64,000 nt of DNA from Woronichinia naegeliana WA131 (GCA_025370055.1 CP073041.1:1922001-1986000); one strand, 5' to 3'; positions 1 to 10,084 are shown, numbered from the stretch's first letter. The notes: a model not told the origin generated them from the letters alone. A program made the numbers and translations.

Positions 1-160
1 CTTGCTCAATTTTGGTTATCAGTTCTACCATTTTTCTGAAGAGAATGGCAAAAACTAAGCGAGGCTAATCAAAGTCAAGGGGCGATTTAAAGACGGTTAA
101 CAAGATTCAAGCTAGAAGATAACAATATTAAGGATAATGGTTTAAACCTGAGCAAGAACA

Positions 161-3100
161 GTGAAAAGACTGACTCAATGGATATCGCCAATTGTGCTCT
201 TTCCCCTAATCGCGGGGGGGAGTTTGTCAATGATGACGTTTTTTGTTTGGCGATCGCAGCTTCAACAGGATGAGGCGGATACCCGCCACTATCTTCAGGT
301 AGAAATGACGGCAGTTCAGTTACGGGAAAAGGATCAGGTTGTTTTTAGTAATATCCCTGACTACTGGCAAACTGAAGATTGGCAGCAAAGAACCGTGATC
401 CATCGAGAGCCAGGACTGCCTTGGCAATTGGTCGTGGTTCCTAGTCCTCGAACCCTCAAGGAAATTCGATCGCCTTTCCCGATTTGGACATTGTTGGGGG
501 GATTCGGTCTAGCCAGCCTGGTGGCGATCGCGCTTTATTATGCCTTGGTCAGTCGTCAAAGAAGCCAATCCTTACAAAAAGCCTTAATCGAGCAACAACG
601 AGTCGAAAGAGAATTACAGGCGGCTCTGCTGCTCAATCAGGCAATTTTAGATGGTACCAATTACAGTATTATTTCCACCGATCTGAATGGGGTCATCCAA
701 ACCTTTAATCAGGCCGCTGAAAAGATGTTGGGTTATCAGGCTGCCGAAATCATTCATCAACAAACCCCGCTCTTAATTCATGATCCCCAAGAAATCGAAG
801 CGAGAAGTCAGGAATTAACGGCCGAATTAGGATTCCCCGTAGCCGGTTTTGAAACCTTTGTGGCCAAGGCTAAACTACAACAACCCAACGAAGAAATTTG
901 GACCTATATTCGCCAAGATGGAACTCGTTTTCCAGTTTTGCTGTCCATTTCCGCACTCCATAATGCCCAGGGAGAGATTAATGGTTTTCTGGGGATTGCC
1001 AACGATATCAGTGAACGTTTGCAGACCGAACAAATGCTTCGGCAGACGCTGCAAGAATTGGCCGTTCAAAAGGCGGCCCTAGATGAGGCGGCAGTGGTAG
1101 TGATTACCGATGCCAAAGGCGTGATTACCTACGTTAACGACCGTTTTTGTCAACTTTCCCAATATTCTCGCGCTGAATTGCTGGGACAAACCCACCGTTT
1201 GGTCAAATCTGATTATCATTCCCCGAAATTTTTTAAAGATCTCTGGAAAACCATTAGTAGTGGGCGAGTTTGGCATGGTGAAATTAAAAATCGCAGCAAA
1301 GATGGCAACTACTATTGGGTCGATTCTACCCTCGTTCCTTTTTTAGATGCTCACGGTAAGCCTTACCAATATCTAGCCATTCGTTTTGACATTACTCAAA
1401 GCAAACAAGCAGAAGAAATTTTGCGGGAAAGTGAACAGCGTTTTCGGAATATGGCGGATAGTTGTCCTGTCCTGTTGTGGGTATCCGATACTCGAACCCT
1501 TTGCACCTTTTTTAATCAAACCTGGCTGGATTTTCGCGGTCGTACCCTCGAACAGGAATATGGCAATGGCTGGGCCGAAGGGGTTCATCCCGATGATTAT
1601 CAAGATTGTTTAAACACCTATCTGACTGCTTTTGCTAAACGTGAACGGTTTGAGATGGAGTATCGTTTACAGCGTTTTGATGGGGAATACCGTTGGGTCT
1701 TGGATGTGGGGATACCCCGCTTTTTGTCTGATGGCAGTTTTGCTGGTTATACCGGTTCCTGTGTGGATATTACTGATCGCAAGCAGGCCAAGGAAGCGTT
1801 ACAGAAGCAATTGGAACAGGTGCTATTAATGCGCCAAATTACCCAGAAAATTCGTAGTAGTTTAGCTCCTCGTTTAATTTTTCAAACCACGGCTGAACAG
1901 GTAGGACAAGCCTTTAAAGTCAATCGTTGTCTCATTCACAGTTATATCAAGGAGCCTCAGCCCAGTTTACCGGTGGTGGCTGAACATTTAGAACCTGGCT
2001 ACATTTCCATGCTGGGGACGACTATTCCTGTAGAGAATAATTCTCATGCCAGTCGCATGCTGGAAGTGGATGAGGTGTTATTGTCTCATGATGTTTTTAG
2101 CGATCCTCTGTTGACGGAGATGATCTCACTTTGTGAGCAGGTTCAACTCAAATCGATGATGGTGGTACGAACTTCCTATCGCGGTAAACCCAATGGCGCG
2201 ATCGCCGTCCAGCAATGTGATCAACAGCGTACCTGGACTGAGGAAGAAGCCGAGCTACTAAAAGCCTTAGCCGATCAAGTGGGTATTGCCTTAGCCCAGG
2301 CCAACTTACTAGAAAATGAGCGGGAACGACGCAGAGAATTAACCGAGAAAAATCTTGACCTCGAACAGGCCAGATGGGCTGCCGAATCAGCCAACCGCGC
2401 TAAAAGTGAATTTTTAGCCATGATGAGTCACGAGATCCGGACTCCGATGAATGGGGTGATTGGCATGACTGATTTATTATTAACGACCTCCCTAACAACG
2501 CGACAAAAGGATTACCTTGAAACCATCCGTCAGAGTGGAGATTCCCTCTTAACAATCATTAATGACATTCTCGATTTTTCTAAGATCGAAGCGGAAAAAA
2601 TGATCCTAGAGCATCAGGTTTTTAATCTGCGGGAAGTAATCGAGAGCACATTAGAATTGATGGCTCCCAGGGCGATGGAACGAAATTTAGAACTTGCCTA
2701 CGTTTTAGATCCTTCGACTCCAGAAATTATTACTGGTGATATGAATCGTTTGCGACAAATTCTGGCTAATTTGATTGGCAATGGTCTAAAATTCACCCAC
2801 CAAGGTGAAGTTATCGTTACCGTTAAAGCAGCTCCCTACTCCCTAGAGAGTTCGGCAGCAGAAAGCTTTCCCACCCAGTCTTTTATCCCCACCTATAAAT
2901 TAGAATTTAGCATCCAAGATACGGGGATTGGTATTCCAGTTAATCGTCTAGATCGTCTCTTTAAAGCCTTTAGTCAAGTCGATTCTTCTACGACAAGAGA
3001 GTATGGTGGCACTGGCTTAGGGTTAGTCATTAGTCAACGTCTGGCCCACCTAATGGGGGGAGAAATGTGGGTAGAAAGTCAAGTCGGTGTCGGTTCAACT

Positions 3101-4372
3101 TTTTTCTTTACCATACTGACAACAACTGTTAAAAATGAAGCTCAGAACTATTCTGAAAATAATCTCGGTTCTCTGGTTGGCAAGCGGGTACTTATTGTGG
3201 ATGATAATGCGACCAATCGCAAAATTTTATTAACTCAAACCCAGTTTTGGGGCATGGAACCGATCGCCTTTAGCTCTGGACAGGAGGCTCTAGAGTGGTT
3301 AAGCGAGGGCAATTCTTTTGAGCTAGGTTTATTAGATATGCTCATGCCGATGATGGATGGAGCCATGTTAGCCGAGCAACTTCATCAATTCCCCCATTGC
3401 CAGAATATTCCCCTCATTTTGCTCACTTCCTTAAGCCAAACAGCTTTAAATGAATCGGTACAGGGGCAATTTACTGCTATCTTACATAAACCTCTACGTC
3501 AATCCCATTTGTTTAATACACTCATTACGGTTTTTCATCATTCATCTCTCCCGTCTAGCATAGAAGTTATCCCAGAGCCGATAGAACTTTCTAGCTCCAG
3601 CGTCAAGGATTTATCTATTTTGTTAGCAGAAGATAATTTAGTCAATCAAAAGGTCGCAGGACAAATGCTTAAAATTCTAGGATATCAAGCGGATATTGCC
3701 AATGATGGTCTAGAGGTTTTAAAGATGATTGAGCAAAAAGACTATGATCTCATTTTAATGGATGTTCAAATGCCCAATCTAGATGGCTTAGAAACGAGTC
3801 GCTGTATTCGTCAAAAACAGGATTATCCTCAACCTAAAATTATTGCCATGACTGCCAATGCCATGCCTGGCGATCGCGAAAATTGCTTGGCAGCGGGGAT
3901 GGATGATTATATTAGTAAACCCGTTGTTATTCAAGAATTAAATCAAATTCTAGTCAGTTTTTCTAAACCTTCTAATGTCGTTTTTAACCCGCCCTCAATC
4001 GAAGAAAGCAGTGTATCCTGGGTGGAGGAAAGTATTTTACAATTTATGCTAGAAACCTTGTGTAATAATGATTTTCAGCTAATGCAGGAAATGCTGAATT
4101 GCTATCTCTCAGAAAGTCTAGAATTAATCCAAAAAATACAATTATCGTGGCAGGCAAAAAATAGCCAAGAGGTGAGTTTTCTAGCCCATTCCTTAAAATC
4201 GAGTAGTGCTTCCATTGGAGCTAAAGCCTTAGCCGATCTTTGTCAGCAACTAGAGAAACTCAGCCAAGATGAGTCCTTAAAAACTCAAGTATCTCTGATC
4301 TTAGACTTGCAAACAACATACGCTCAGGTTCAGCAGGACTTACACCGATGGTTAGAGAAACTGCAAAATTAG
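161..4372 (+). CDS. Hybrid sensor histidine kinase (PAS-GAF-HisKA-HATPase-REC-REC-HPt)
   Basis: A membrane-anchored multistep phosphorelay kinase of 1403 residues with a GTG start. Two hydrophobic segments (about residues 8-30 and 107-129) flank a short extracytoplasmic stretch. Then follow three PAS/PAC units (about 155-290, 300-420, 425-545), a GAF domain (about 560-720), HisKA with the phospho-acceptor H757 in an SHEIRTPMNG motif, a HATPase domain with DTGIGIP and GGTGLGL boxes, two receiver domains (phospho-acceptors D1059 and D1201) and a C-terminal HPt domain with H1343 in AHSLKSSS. All relay residues are present, so a full His-Asp-His relay is expected. The signal is not deducible; the sensor loop of about 75 residues is short for a CHASE domain. 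It stands alone, about 300 bp ahead of the next gene, with no separate regulator beside it. Confidence 0.93.
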   Translation: MKRLTQWISPIVLFPLIAGGSLSMMTFFVWRSQLQQDEADTRHYLQVEMTAVQLREKDQVVFSNIPDYWQTEDWQQRTVIHREPGLPWQLVVVPSPRTLKEIRSPFPIWTLLGGFGLASLVAIALYYALVSRQRSQSLQKALIEQQRVERELQAALLLNQAILDGTNYSIISTDLNGVIQTFNQAAEKMLGYQAAEIIHQQTPLLIHDPQEIEARSQELTAELGFPVAGFETFVAKAKLQQPNEEIWTYIRQDGTRFPVLLSISALHNAQGEINGFLGIANDISERLQTEQMLRQTLQELAVQKAALDEAAVVVITDAKGVITYVNDRFCQLSQYSRAELLGQTHRLVKSDYHSPKFFKDLWKTISSGRVWHGEIKNRSKDGNYYWVDSTLVPFLDAHGKPYQYLAIRFDITQSKQAEEILRESEQRFRNMADSCPVLLWVSDTRTLCTFFNQTWLDFRGRTLEQEYGNGWAEGVHPDDYQDCLNTYLTAFAKRERFEMEYRLQRFDGEYRWVLDVGIPRFLSDGSFAGYTGSCVDITDRKQAKEALQKQLEQVLLMRQITQKIRSSLAPRLIFQTTAEQVGQAFKVNRCLIHSYIKEPQPSLPVVAEHLEPGYISMLGTTIPVENNSHASRMLEVDEVLLSHDVFSDPLLTEMISLCEQVQLKSMMVVRTSYRGKPNGAIAVQQCDQQRTWTEEEAELLKALADQVGIALAQANLLENERERRRELTEKNLDLEQARWAAESANRAKSEFLAMMSHEIRTPMNGVIGMTDLLLTTSLTTRQKDYLETIRQSGDSLLTIINDILDFSKIEAEKMILEHQVFNLREVIESTLELMAPRAMERNLELAYVLDPSTPEIITGDMNRLRQILANLIGNGLKFTHQGEVIVTVKAAPYSLESSAAESFPTQSFIPTYKLEFSIQDTGIGIPVNRLDRLFKAFSQVDSSTTREYGGTGLGLVISQRLAHLMGGEMWVESQVGVGSTFFFTILTTTVKNEAQNYSENNLGSLVGKRVLIVDDNATNRKILLTQTQFWGMEPIAFSSGQEALEWLSEGNSFELGLLDMLMPMMDGAMLAEQLHQFPHCQNIPLILLTSLSQTALNESVQGQFTAILHKPLRQSHLFNTLITVFHHSSLPSSIEVIPEPIELSSSSVKDLSILLAEDNLVNQKVAGQMLKILGYQADIANDGLEVLKMIEQKDYDLILMDVQMPNLDGLETSRCIRQKQDYPQPKIIAMTANAMPGDRENCLAAGMDDYISKPVVIQELNQILVSFSKPSNVVFNPPSIEESSVSWVEESILQFMLETLCNNDFQLMQEMLNCYLSESLELIQKIQLSWQAKNSQEVSFLAHSLKSSSASIGAKALADLCQQLEKLSQDESLKTQVSLILDLQTTYAQVQQDLHRWLEKLQN

Positions 4373-4669
4373 ATAGTATTCTGAATCTGTGGATAAGATA
4401 AATCATAATGAATAGACTGACTAGGTTCTAGAAATACGATCCACCAGTCTAGAATATTACCCAATTGAGTTGGGTTCTGTTTAATTAGTTTATGAAAGAG
4501 GAGATCTATTTTTCCTTTTTTGGGAACAATTTGCTCTTGGTCTAATCTTGGTGATCGGGGTTAAATTTATGGTTACAGGTATCATTAATATTTTTGTCAG
4601 TCAGATTATTCTTGAATGCTCAAAAATTAAATAGTACAAATCCCCAAAATACTCATAGGAGCGATCGCT

Positions 4670-6502
4670 ATGTTTCAAAATTTCAAAACGTCCATTCAAT
4701 TAATTCTAATGATTCAAGGATTGTTTATTGGCACCTCTAGCTTATTTGTACAAAAAGTGCTTGCCAATCCTGTTCAACCATCTTCAATTATTCCAGAAGA
4801 CAAATTAGTTAGTTCCTGTAATAGAGTTATCCCCAAATTAAACCTGATGTCGCAGGCACACTTCGTGACCACGCCCACTGAATCCAGTTTGGCAGAAGAT
4901 CAACCTTTACCCGCTCCGACAAGTGCCTGTGCTTCCGATCTAGAAATCCTATCGCCAACACCAAATACTCTAGTTTCTCAAGAAATTTCACCTCCGCCTG
5001 AATCTGTTTCCTCTCCTCAACTAAGTGAACCGCTACCAATCCAAACAGCAGAAGATAGCGATGCCAAAGACACGGCTGAAGCCGCACGCTGGAAATTTGT
5101 TTTCCAACCCTACGCTACCATTCCTATTAGTACCTACGGAAGCGCAACCGTTAAAGGACAGACCGTTGATTACAGCCTGAGTCTAGGACGATTATTGCAA
5201 TATCTCAGTGTAGCGGCTAGTGGTCGTGTGGAAGCCTGGAAGGGAAACTGGGGATTTATTATCGATGGTTACTATGCTAATTTGAATGCGATTAACAGTG
5301 TCCAGCGAACGAATAGTCGCACTCCTAGCCCGATTAATGCGGTGGACTATGTTTTAACTAAGGGCATTAACACTAATGTCCAGCAGGTTGCTAACCAATT
5401 AGATCAAAACATTCAGGTATTGAAAGAACAGGAAGAATTTAAGGCAAGTACAACCCTCCAAAATCTTGAACAGGAGGTCAATAATCTCCAAGCAACCCTG
5501 ACTCAGGATGCTCAATCTCTAGAAACCTTAGCCACCGATTTTAAATCTTTTCAACAGACATTAGCTCAAGATGGTCGGAAATTAGAGACTTTAGCCACCA
5601 ATATTCAAGAAGTTCAATCCCTGGGTATTCCTCTTGAAGTTAATCAAGGACTCAAAGCCGCGATCGCCCTCAATAGTGCCATTGCCAAAAATCAGGAGCA
5701 ATTACAAGACCTACAGCAACAAATCCAAAATCTTGGAACCATTCCCAGCCTAGATCAAGTCGAACAAAATCTACAGCAAACTAGGGCTGTCCTAGAAGAA
5801 GCGGGCCAAAAAGTTCAAGAATTACAACAAATTCAAGATAGTGAACCGTTACGAACTCTACAAGCGACCATTGAGCAAGATAAAGAATTAATTGATCAAA
5901 AAATACAACAGATCGACAAAGTTAAAAACTTCCAAGAGAATCGGGAACCGCAACAAATCAATAATGATATTGATAGCAGTCTCCAATTTAATCAAGGGAT
6001 TTATGACTTTGCCGTTAGCTACAATTTCGGTGATACACCCCCCACGAGTTTGCCCAAAACACCTTCTGAAAAAGAATTTCCTCGTTTTTGGTTTCAGCCT
6101 ATTTTAGGGGTACGTCTTAATGATATTAATGTGCAAATTCAGAATACGATTAATTACGAAATATCCAGTAGTTTAGTCAATATTCAAGGCACGTCTCAAA
6201 GCACGGTTCAAGCAGGAAGGCTGTGGTTGGAACCCCTGGTCGGTGCAAAATTAGGATTACAATTATCCGATCCCATTACTCTCTGGTTACGGGGCGATAT
6301 GTCAGGCTTTGGTTTAGCAGGAGATACGGATTACAGTTGGAATTTACTTTTTGGGATGGATTGGTGGGTCAGAGAAAATATTTCTTTGCAATTAGGTTAT
6401 CGTTTCTATGAAATTAATTATAAAACAGGTACAGGAAGTAATGCTTTTGGCTTTTCCGAATTATTTAATGGCCCCTTTTTATCGGCAAGTTTTCACTTTT
6501 AA
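4670..6502 (+). CDS. Secreted or outer-membrane coiled-coil protein with C-terminal barrel-like region
   Basis: A 610-residue protein I do not recognise as a named family. It starts with a signal peptide (about residues 1-32) and has an AGGAG ribosome site at 4657-4661, 8 bp before the ATG. A Pro/Ser-rich linker (about 33-135) precedes a beta-rich stretch. A long Gln/Leu-rich coiled coil follows (about 240-430), and a C-terminal beta-rich region of about 170 residues ends in Phe, as outer-membrane barrels do. The last strands (YSWNLLFGMDWWV, LQLGYRFYEINY, FLSASFHF) look like transmembrane beta hairpins. I infer an outer-membrane protein with a periplasmic coiled coil inserted between two halves of a barrel-like domain. 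The 297 bp upstream holds no gene. Function unknown. Confidence 0.75.
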   Translation: MFQNFKTSIQLILMIQGLFIGTSSLFVQKVLANPVQPSSIIPEDKLVSSCNRVIPKLNLMSQAHFVTTPTESSLAEDQPLPAPTSACASDLEILSPTPNTLVSQEISPPPESVSSPQLSEPLPIQTAEDSDAKDTAEAARWKFVFQPYATIPISTYGSATVKGQTVDYSLSLGRLLQYLSVAASGRVEAWKGNWGFIIDGYYANLNAINSVQRTNSRTPSPINAVDYVLTKGINTNVQQVANQLDQNIQVLKEQEEFKASTTLQNLEQEVNNLQATLTQDAQSLETLATDFKSFQQTLAQDGRKLETLATNIQEVQSLGIPLEVNQGLKAAIALNSAIAKNQEQLQDLQQQIQNLGTIPSLDQVEQNLQQTRAVLEEAGQKVQELQQIQDSEPLRTLQATIEQDKELIDQKIQQIDKVKNFQENREPQQINNDIDSSLQFNQGIYDFAVSYNFGDTPPTSLPKTPSEKEFPRFWFQPILGVRLNDINVQIQNTINYEISSSLVNIQGTSQSTVQAGRLWLEPLVGAKLGLQLSDPITLWLRGDMSGFGLAGDTDYSWNLLFGMDWWVRENISLQLGYRFYEINYKTGTGSNAFGFSELFNGPFLSASFHF

Positions 6503-6547
6503 GTCTCGATCAGATTAGTTCAACCTGCGATCACACTACCAATAACG

Positions 6548-6596
6548 GCGATCGCTTTTTCTCCCTCATTCCCCAAAAAGGGCGATCGCTTTCATT
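6548..6596. terminator. Possible bidirectional terminator built from two HIP1 octamers
   Basis: Two GCGATCGC octamers (6548-6555 and 6582-6589) with an inner T-run and A-run can pair into a hairpin of about 13 bp with a two-base bulge, followed by T-rich sequence. It lies between two convergent genes. Read by eye only. Confidence 0.4.
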
Positions 6597-6607
6597 TATC
6601 TCAGATA

Positions 6608-6742
6608 TTAACTGTTTAAATAATTAATTGCCTCTAATTTTTGAATTGGCGATTTACAAAGGTTTTTATGCAGATTTTTATCTTTTTGTCTGAGTTCTTC
6701 GTAAATTTCCCAGATGTTGCTTTCAAAGACTAAGTATCTCAT
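6608..6742 (-). pseudogene. Truncated YoeB/Txe-type toxin
   Basis: A 44-codon reading frame whose ATG overlaps the last codons of the upstream antitoxin, the usual layout of a YefM-YoeB pair. The first 30 residues (MRYLVFESNIWEIYEELRQK and on to about NLCK) follow the N-terminal pattern of YoeB/Txe toxins. The remainder diverges and stops at 6608. The catalytic C-terminal half of the family (about 84 residues in total, with conserved Glu, Arg and His) is missing. I infer a deletion that removed the toxin active site and left the antitoxin intact. Confidence 0.65.
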
Positions 6743-6995
6743 TAAGTTCTGCGATCGCGGGAGTGTAACCTTGATTTTGGCTATGGGTAGTCATGGATTT
6801 AGCGATTTGTTCCATAAGAGTATTATTTTGCAAAATTGCTAGGGTTTCTTGTTGTTGCTCCCAATCTTCGACACTAATGACTACAAAATCGGCTCCGTCT
6901 TGATTGGTAATTTTGAGGGGAGTGTGTTGAGTAACAACTTGTTTGATTCGGTTTTTTAGGTTATTAGTAAATTGATTGATGGTGATGAAATTCAC
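6723..6995 (-). CDS. Phd/YefM family antitoxin
   Basis: A 90-residue protein with the Phd/YefM fold pattern: an N-terminal DNA-binding part (MNFITINQFTNNLKNRIKQV), the VVISVEDW segment at the dimer core, and a C-terminal toxin-binding tail rich in Asn and Glu. Family members bind their own promoter and neutralise a RelE/YoeB-type ribonuclease. Here the partner gene, overlapping by 20 bp, is truncated, so the antitoxin is probably an orphan. It could still regulate itself or act on another toxin. Confidence 0.85.
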   Translation of the reverse strand: MNFITINQFTNNLKNRIKQVVTQHTPLKITNQDGADFVVISVEDWEQQQETLAILQNNTLMEQIAKSMTTHSQNQGYTPAIAELNEILSL

Positions 6996-7070
6996 AGTTT
7001 TGCCCTCTTTATTTAAGGTAAAAAAATGTACAGTTTTCTCTCATTAATAAAAATAGACAAGGAAAAGCGA

Positions 7071-9797
7071 TCATTGTTTTTTCTTCTTAAATTTATCAAT
7101 ATCTTTTTCCTTTGATAAGAGAAACTGAAGAAAAGATTTATTTTGAAATCGACAGGTTTGCATAATTCCAAGAAGCAGCAAATAGTGAGGCATCATAGAT
7201 TCAAAGAAAGTACCCGAAATTTTCCTTTGAACAGCTAAATGCCTAAGCGCACGTTCTCCGGTATTATTATTCCAGGGGATATTATCTTCGTTAAGAAAGG
7301 TAAATAAACTTTCTCTGTAACGCAATAACCGTTTTTGGTATTTGAGTGTTAACTCAGATTTATAATTTTTGTTTATTGTGTCTTCATAAAATTTTTCAAC
7401 ACTAGGATTAAATTTACTAAGTTTTTTGGTTTTTAATCCATGCTCCTCGGCAGTTTGCAAAATAGGCACAATTAGATTTCGCACTTCTAATATAAAGCTT
7501 TCATACTCTATGTCAAAGGGGGCTTTCCATAAATCATCGTTCATATCTCGAATTAAATGTACCCAACACTTTTGTTGCTTACATTGAACAGAGTCATAGC
7601 CTGCATAAAAATCTGAAATTAGGGTTCCAGAATAATTACCCAAAAATTCGTGGACGATGGCGGCTTCTCTGGTTGGAGTGAGCTTAAAAACAACATGAAT
7701 TCCATCGGTAAAAACCCAAACATATTGATCAAAACCTTGAATATTAACAATTGTCTCATCTGCATGAATGAAAGGGCTTTCTAATATTTTTTTAACGAGC
7801 ATTTTCTCTGTTTCAGAATAAAATTTGCTAAAATCTGTTAACCAATTTGCAATTGATCCATTACCAATTTTTTCATTGAACTGATCTAATAACAACTGAG
7901 TAATAATTTTATATGGTAATCTAAGAAAAAGTCTGTTGTACACAACCCAAGCCTGAAAACCATGACCATATGCAAGATAGCCTGTTGTGAGTTCTGATGG
8001 GTTATAGTAGCGATTGCATTTTTGGCAAAAACCCTTTTTTCCAATATACTTTATGATTGTTTTTTTAATACTAGTCTTGGTGCAAATGATGTCAATGATC
8101 GTACACTCCGTATTGTTGTTTGACTCTATTAAAAATTCATCTTCATGCGTTAGGCATTTTGCTTTTGTTGATATGTAGACTGACTTACTCGCTTTTGGAA
8201 GTTTCCTCGTATGTCCTTCATGCCCTTTTTGAGCACCACGCTTTAACTTTTCTTGATTGCCATTTTCATTTCGTCGCAAGCTAATTTTTCCCTTGTTATA
8301 ATCGGCATGAGCAATTTTTAAAATTGTCTCAAACTGATCGTGTAGTTTGGTTCCTATTTCTGTTGTCGGTTGTTTAGGTTGATCTGCAAAATCAATCTCA
8401 GATAAGGTGTCAACAGAATCCTGAATTGTAGAAAGTTTATCAGTTAATAATTTTAGGGATTGACAGTCCTCGCTATTATAAATCAGTAGTAAATTTTTGT
8501 ATTTTTCATCCTGTGTGTTGTCCCAATGGTATCTCCAGACAAGACTTTGTAACCCAGATGCTTCTGGAGATGTCCATGAAGCCCCAATAAAACGACCAAT
8601 AGTTTTCAATCTGTTTGAATATACAGGAAAATATATTCGACCATAAATATAAGTGTTAATATTAACAAGACGGTTTTTAATACTTTCAATATCTACACTT
8701 AAATGTGATTCATAACGCTTCGCTAATTTGTTTATTGCCCGCGATTCATAATCTCCATAATGATAGATAGGAGCATCTGGATATTGATTAACTATTTCTA
8801 TGAATTTTTGCAATATTGATAATTCATCTTCGCAAGTATCCGCCCAAAAAGAATAATACTTACAAAAATTTGTCTCATTACATACAAGCAATCCGAGAAG
8901 ATACTCATACTTCTGATCAGGAATTCCCTCAATATCAAAAAACAGTTCGATTGGTTTTCTGTTTAATTCAGGTAATTCATGGATATAAATCTTATTGGTT
9001 CTAATTGCTAAAGCCTGCAATTCTATTTTATGCAATTGTACTGGGTCTTTCTTTTTACGTTTGTTACGTCGTCGAGGTTTGTATAAGTAAGAAAGTTGTT
9101 TAATCGTAAAAATCCCTTTCTTTTCATAATGTCGAATGACCTTTGAAGTAACGTGATTTAAAAGACTCAGATTATCTTCCTGTTCAGCCTTTGCTTGACA
9201 TAAATTCTGGAATTGGCAGTCAGAACAATGCCGATTTAGAATCAAAGCAGGAGTTTGAGTCGGTTTTTCTTCTGCCCACTGTTTTAATATCTTTATGAAT
9301 GGAGCGATCGCTTTATACCCACTTTCCAGCTTTACATTGTGTGATTTTCCATCCATCCCTACAATTTTTCCCGTTCCAGGTAATTGCTCTTGAATTAGAC
9401 CTAAAACTTGCCCAATAAATAAAAGTTCTGTTTTTTGTTCTGGTGTAATACTATAAGTTCCAACAATAATAGTTGGTTCATAGATTGCTTTATTTGATGT
9501 ATTTGGCTCAACTTTAGTTAAAATATCACAATGAGCTTCCCAACATTCAGCTTTAAGTATTCCCTCAATCAAAAATTGCTTTTCATTTGAATCATGTTGC
9601 TTATATTGTTCGACATTTTCGTAAGATTGCTTAATTTTTTTTAGATACTGTATTTTATTAACTTGTCTTCGTTCTTCTAAAATACTTGGGTAATCATGGA
9701 AAACCCCTTGATCATCTGAAAACAAGAGCAAAAATGCCTTAAGAGGACATTGCGAATAAGCGACAAATACTTCTGAGGTAATTATTGTTTTGATCAT
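7071..9797 (-). CDS. RecB/RNase H-like nuclease fused to an IS66-type transposase
   Basis: A 908-residue single ORF with two unlike halves. The N-terminal half (about 1-475) resembles TM0106/COG2251 proteins. It has a Cas4-like cysteine set (C17 plus HCSDCQFQNLC near 190-199), then an RNase H-like exonuclease domain with FFDIEGIPD near 285-293, YHYGDYESR, and a final YNSEDCQSL. The C-terminal half (about 490-908) is IS66 TnpC-like: a zinc-ribbon pair around FCQKCNRYY, then DDE residues in HADET (about D680), SDFYAGYD (about D728) and NNNTGERALR (about E847). No stop or shift separates them. A coiled-coil membrane gene lies 14 bp upstream. I know of nuclease-transposase proteins of this layout in cyanobacteria but of no proven function. 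No IS66 accessory genes (tnpA, tnpB) are beside it. Confidence 0.85.
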   Translation of the reverse strand: MIKTIITSEVFVAYSQCPLKAFLLLFSDDQGVFHDYPSILEERRQVNKIQYLKKIKQSYENVEQYKQHDSNEKQFLIEGILKAECWEAHCDILTKVEPNTSNKAIYEPTIIVGTYSITPEQKTELLFIGQVLGLIQEQLPGTGKIVGMDGKSHNVKLESGYKAIAPFIKILKQWAEEKPTQTPALILNRHCSDCQFQNLCQAKAEQEDNLSLLNHVTSKVIRHYEKKGIFTIKQLSYLYKPRRRNKRKKKDPVQLHKIELQALAIRTNKIYIHELPELNRKPIELFFDIEGIPDQKYEYLLGLLVCNETNFCKYYSFWADTCEDELSILQKFIEIVNQYPDAPIYHYGDYESRAINKLAKRYESHLSVDIESIKNRLVNINTYIYGRIYFPVYSNRLKTIGRFIGASWTSPEASGLQSLVWRYHWDNTQDEKYKNLLLIYNSEDCQSLKLLTDKLSTIQDSVDTLSEIDFADQPKQPTTEIGTKLHDQFETILKIAHADYNKGKISLRRNENGNQEKLKRGAQKGHEGHTRKLPKASKSVYISTKAKCLTHEDEFLIESNNNTECTIIDIICTKTSIKKTIIKYIGKKGFCQKCNRYYNPSELTTGYLAYGHGFQAWVVYNRLFLRLPYKIITQLLLDQFNEKIGNGSIANWLTDFSKFYSETEKMLVKKILESPFIHADETIVNIQGFDQYVWVFTDGIHVVFKLTPTREAAIVHEFLGNYSGTLISDFYAGYDSVQCKQQKCWVHLIRDMNDDLWKAPFDIEYESFILEVRNLIVPILQTAEEHGLKTKKLSKFNPSVEKFYEDTINKNYKSELTLKYQKRLLRYRESLFTFLNEDNIPWNNNTGERALRHLAVQRKISGTFFESMMPHYLLLLGIMQTCRFQNKSFLQFLLSKEKDIDKFKKKKQ

Positions 9798-9811
9798 GAT
9801 ATTGACCTTGT

Positions 9812-10084
9812 TTAAACATTAGAGAAAAAGCCAAACTTAATAACCGCACTGACTACCGCAGTAAAAATAATCCCGATTAATGCCCATATCTGAGCACGTT
9901 GACTACCTCTAAGGTCTTTCACTTCCTCTTTTACCGTCGTCAAATCAGCCTTAACCGTTGCCATATCAACCTTCAGATCAGTTAGATCACTCTCAATTTT
10001 ATCTAACTTCTGCTCCAGACGGTCAAAACGTTGGCCTAACTGATTGAGAACATCCTTTAAATCCGTTTCAATCATCATCGACAT
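9812..10084 (-). CDS. Small coiled-coil protein with C-terminal membrane helix
   Basis: About 90 residues from the preferred start at 10084 (a longer frame opens at 10159, but its first 25 residues look non-coding). A heptad coiled coil (LNQLGQRFDRLEQKLDKIES and on) is followed by one C-terminal transmembrane helix (about ALIGIIFTAVVSAVIKFGFF). It is 14 bp upstream of the nuclease-IS66 gene on the same strand, so the two may be co-transcribed. The gene at 45013-45411 has the same plan (coiled coil plus terminal helix) with a different sequence. Such tail-anchored coiled-coil proteins are common in cyanobacteria and have no assigned role. Confidence 0.6.
   Translation of the reverse strand: MSMMIETDLKDVLNQLGQRFDRLEQKLDKIESDLTDLKVDMATVKADLTTVKEEVKDLRGSQRAQIWALIGIIFTAVVSAVIKFGFFSNV

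Noticed and set aside
9180-9797. Cas4-like cysteine cluster as evidence of a CRISPR adaptation protein
   Set aside because: The domain order (RNase H-like, then IS66) and the absence of cas1/cas2 or an array point to a TM0106-type nuclease fusion.
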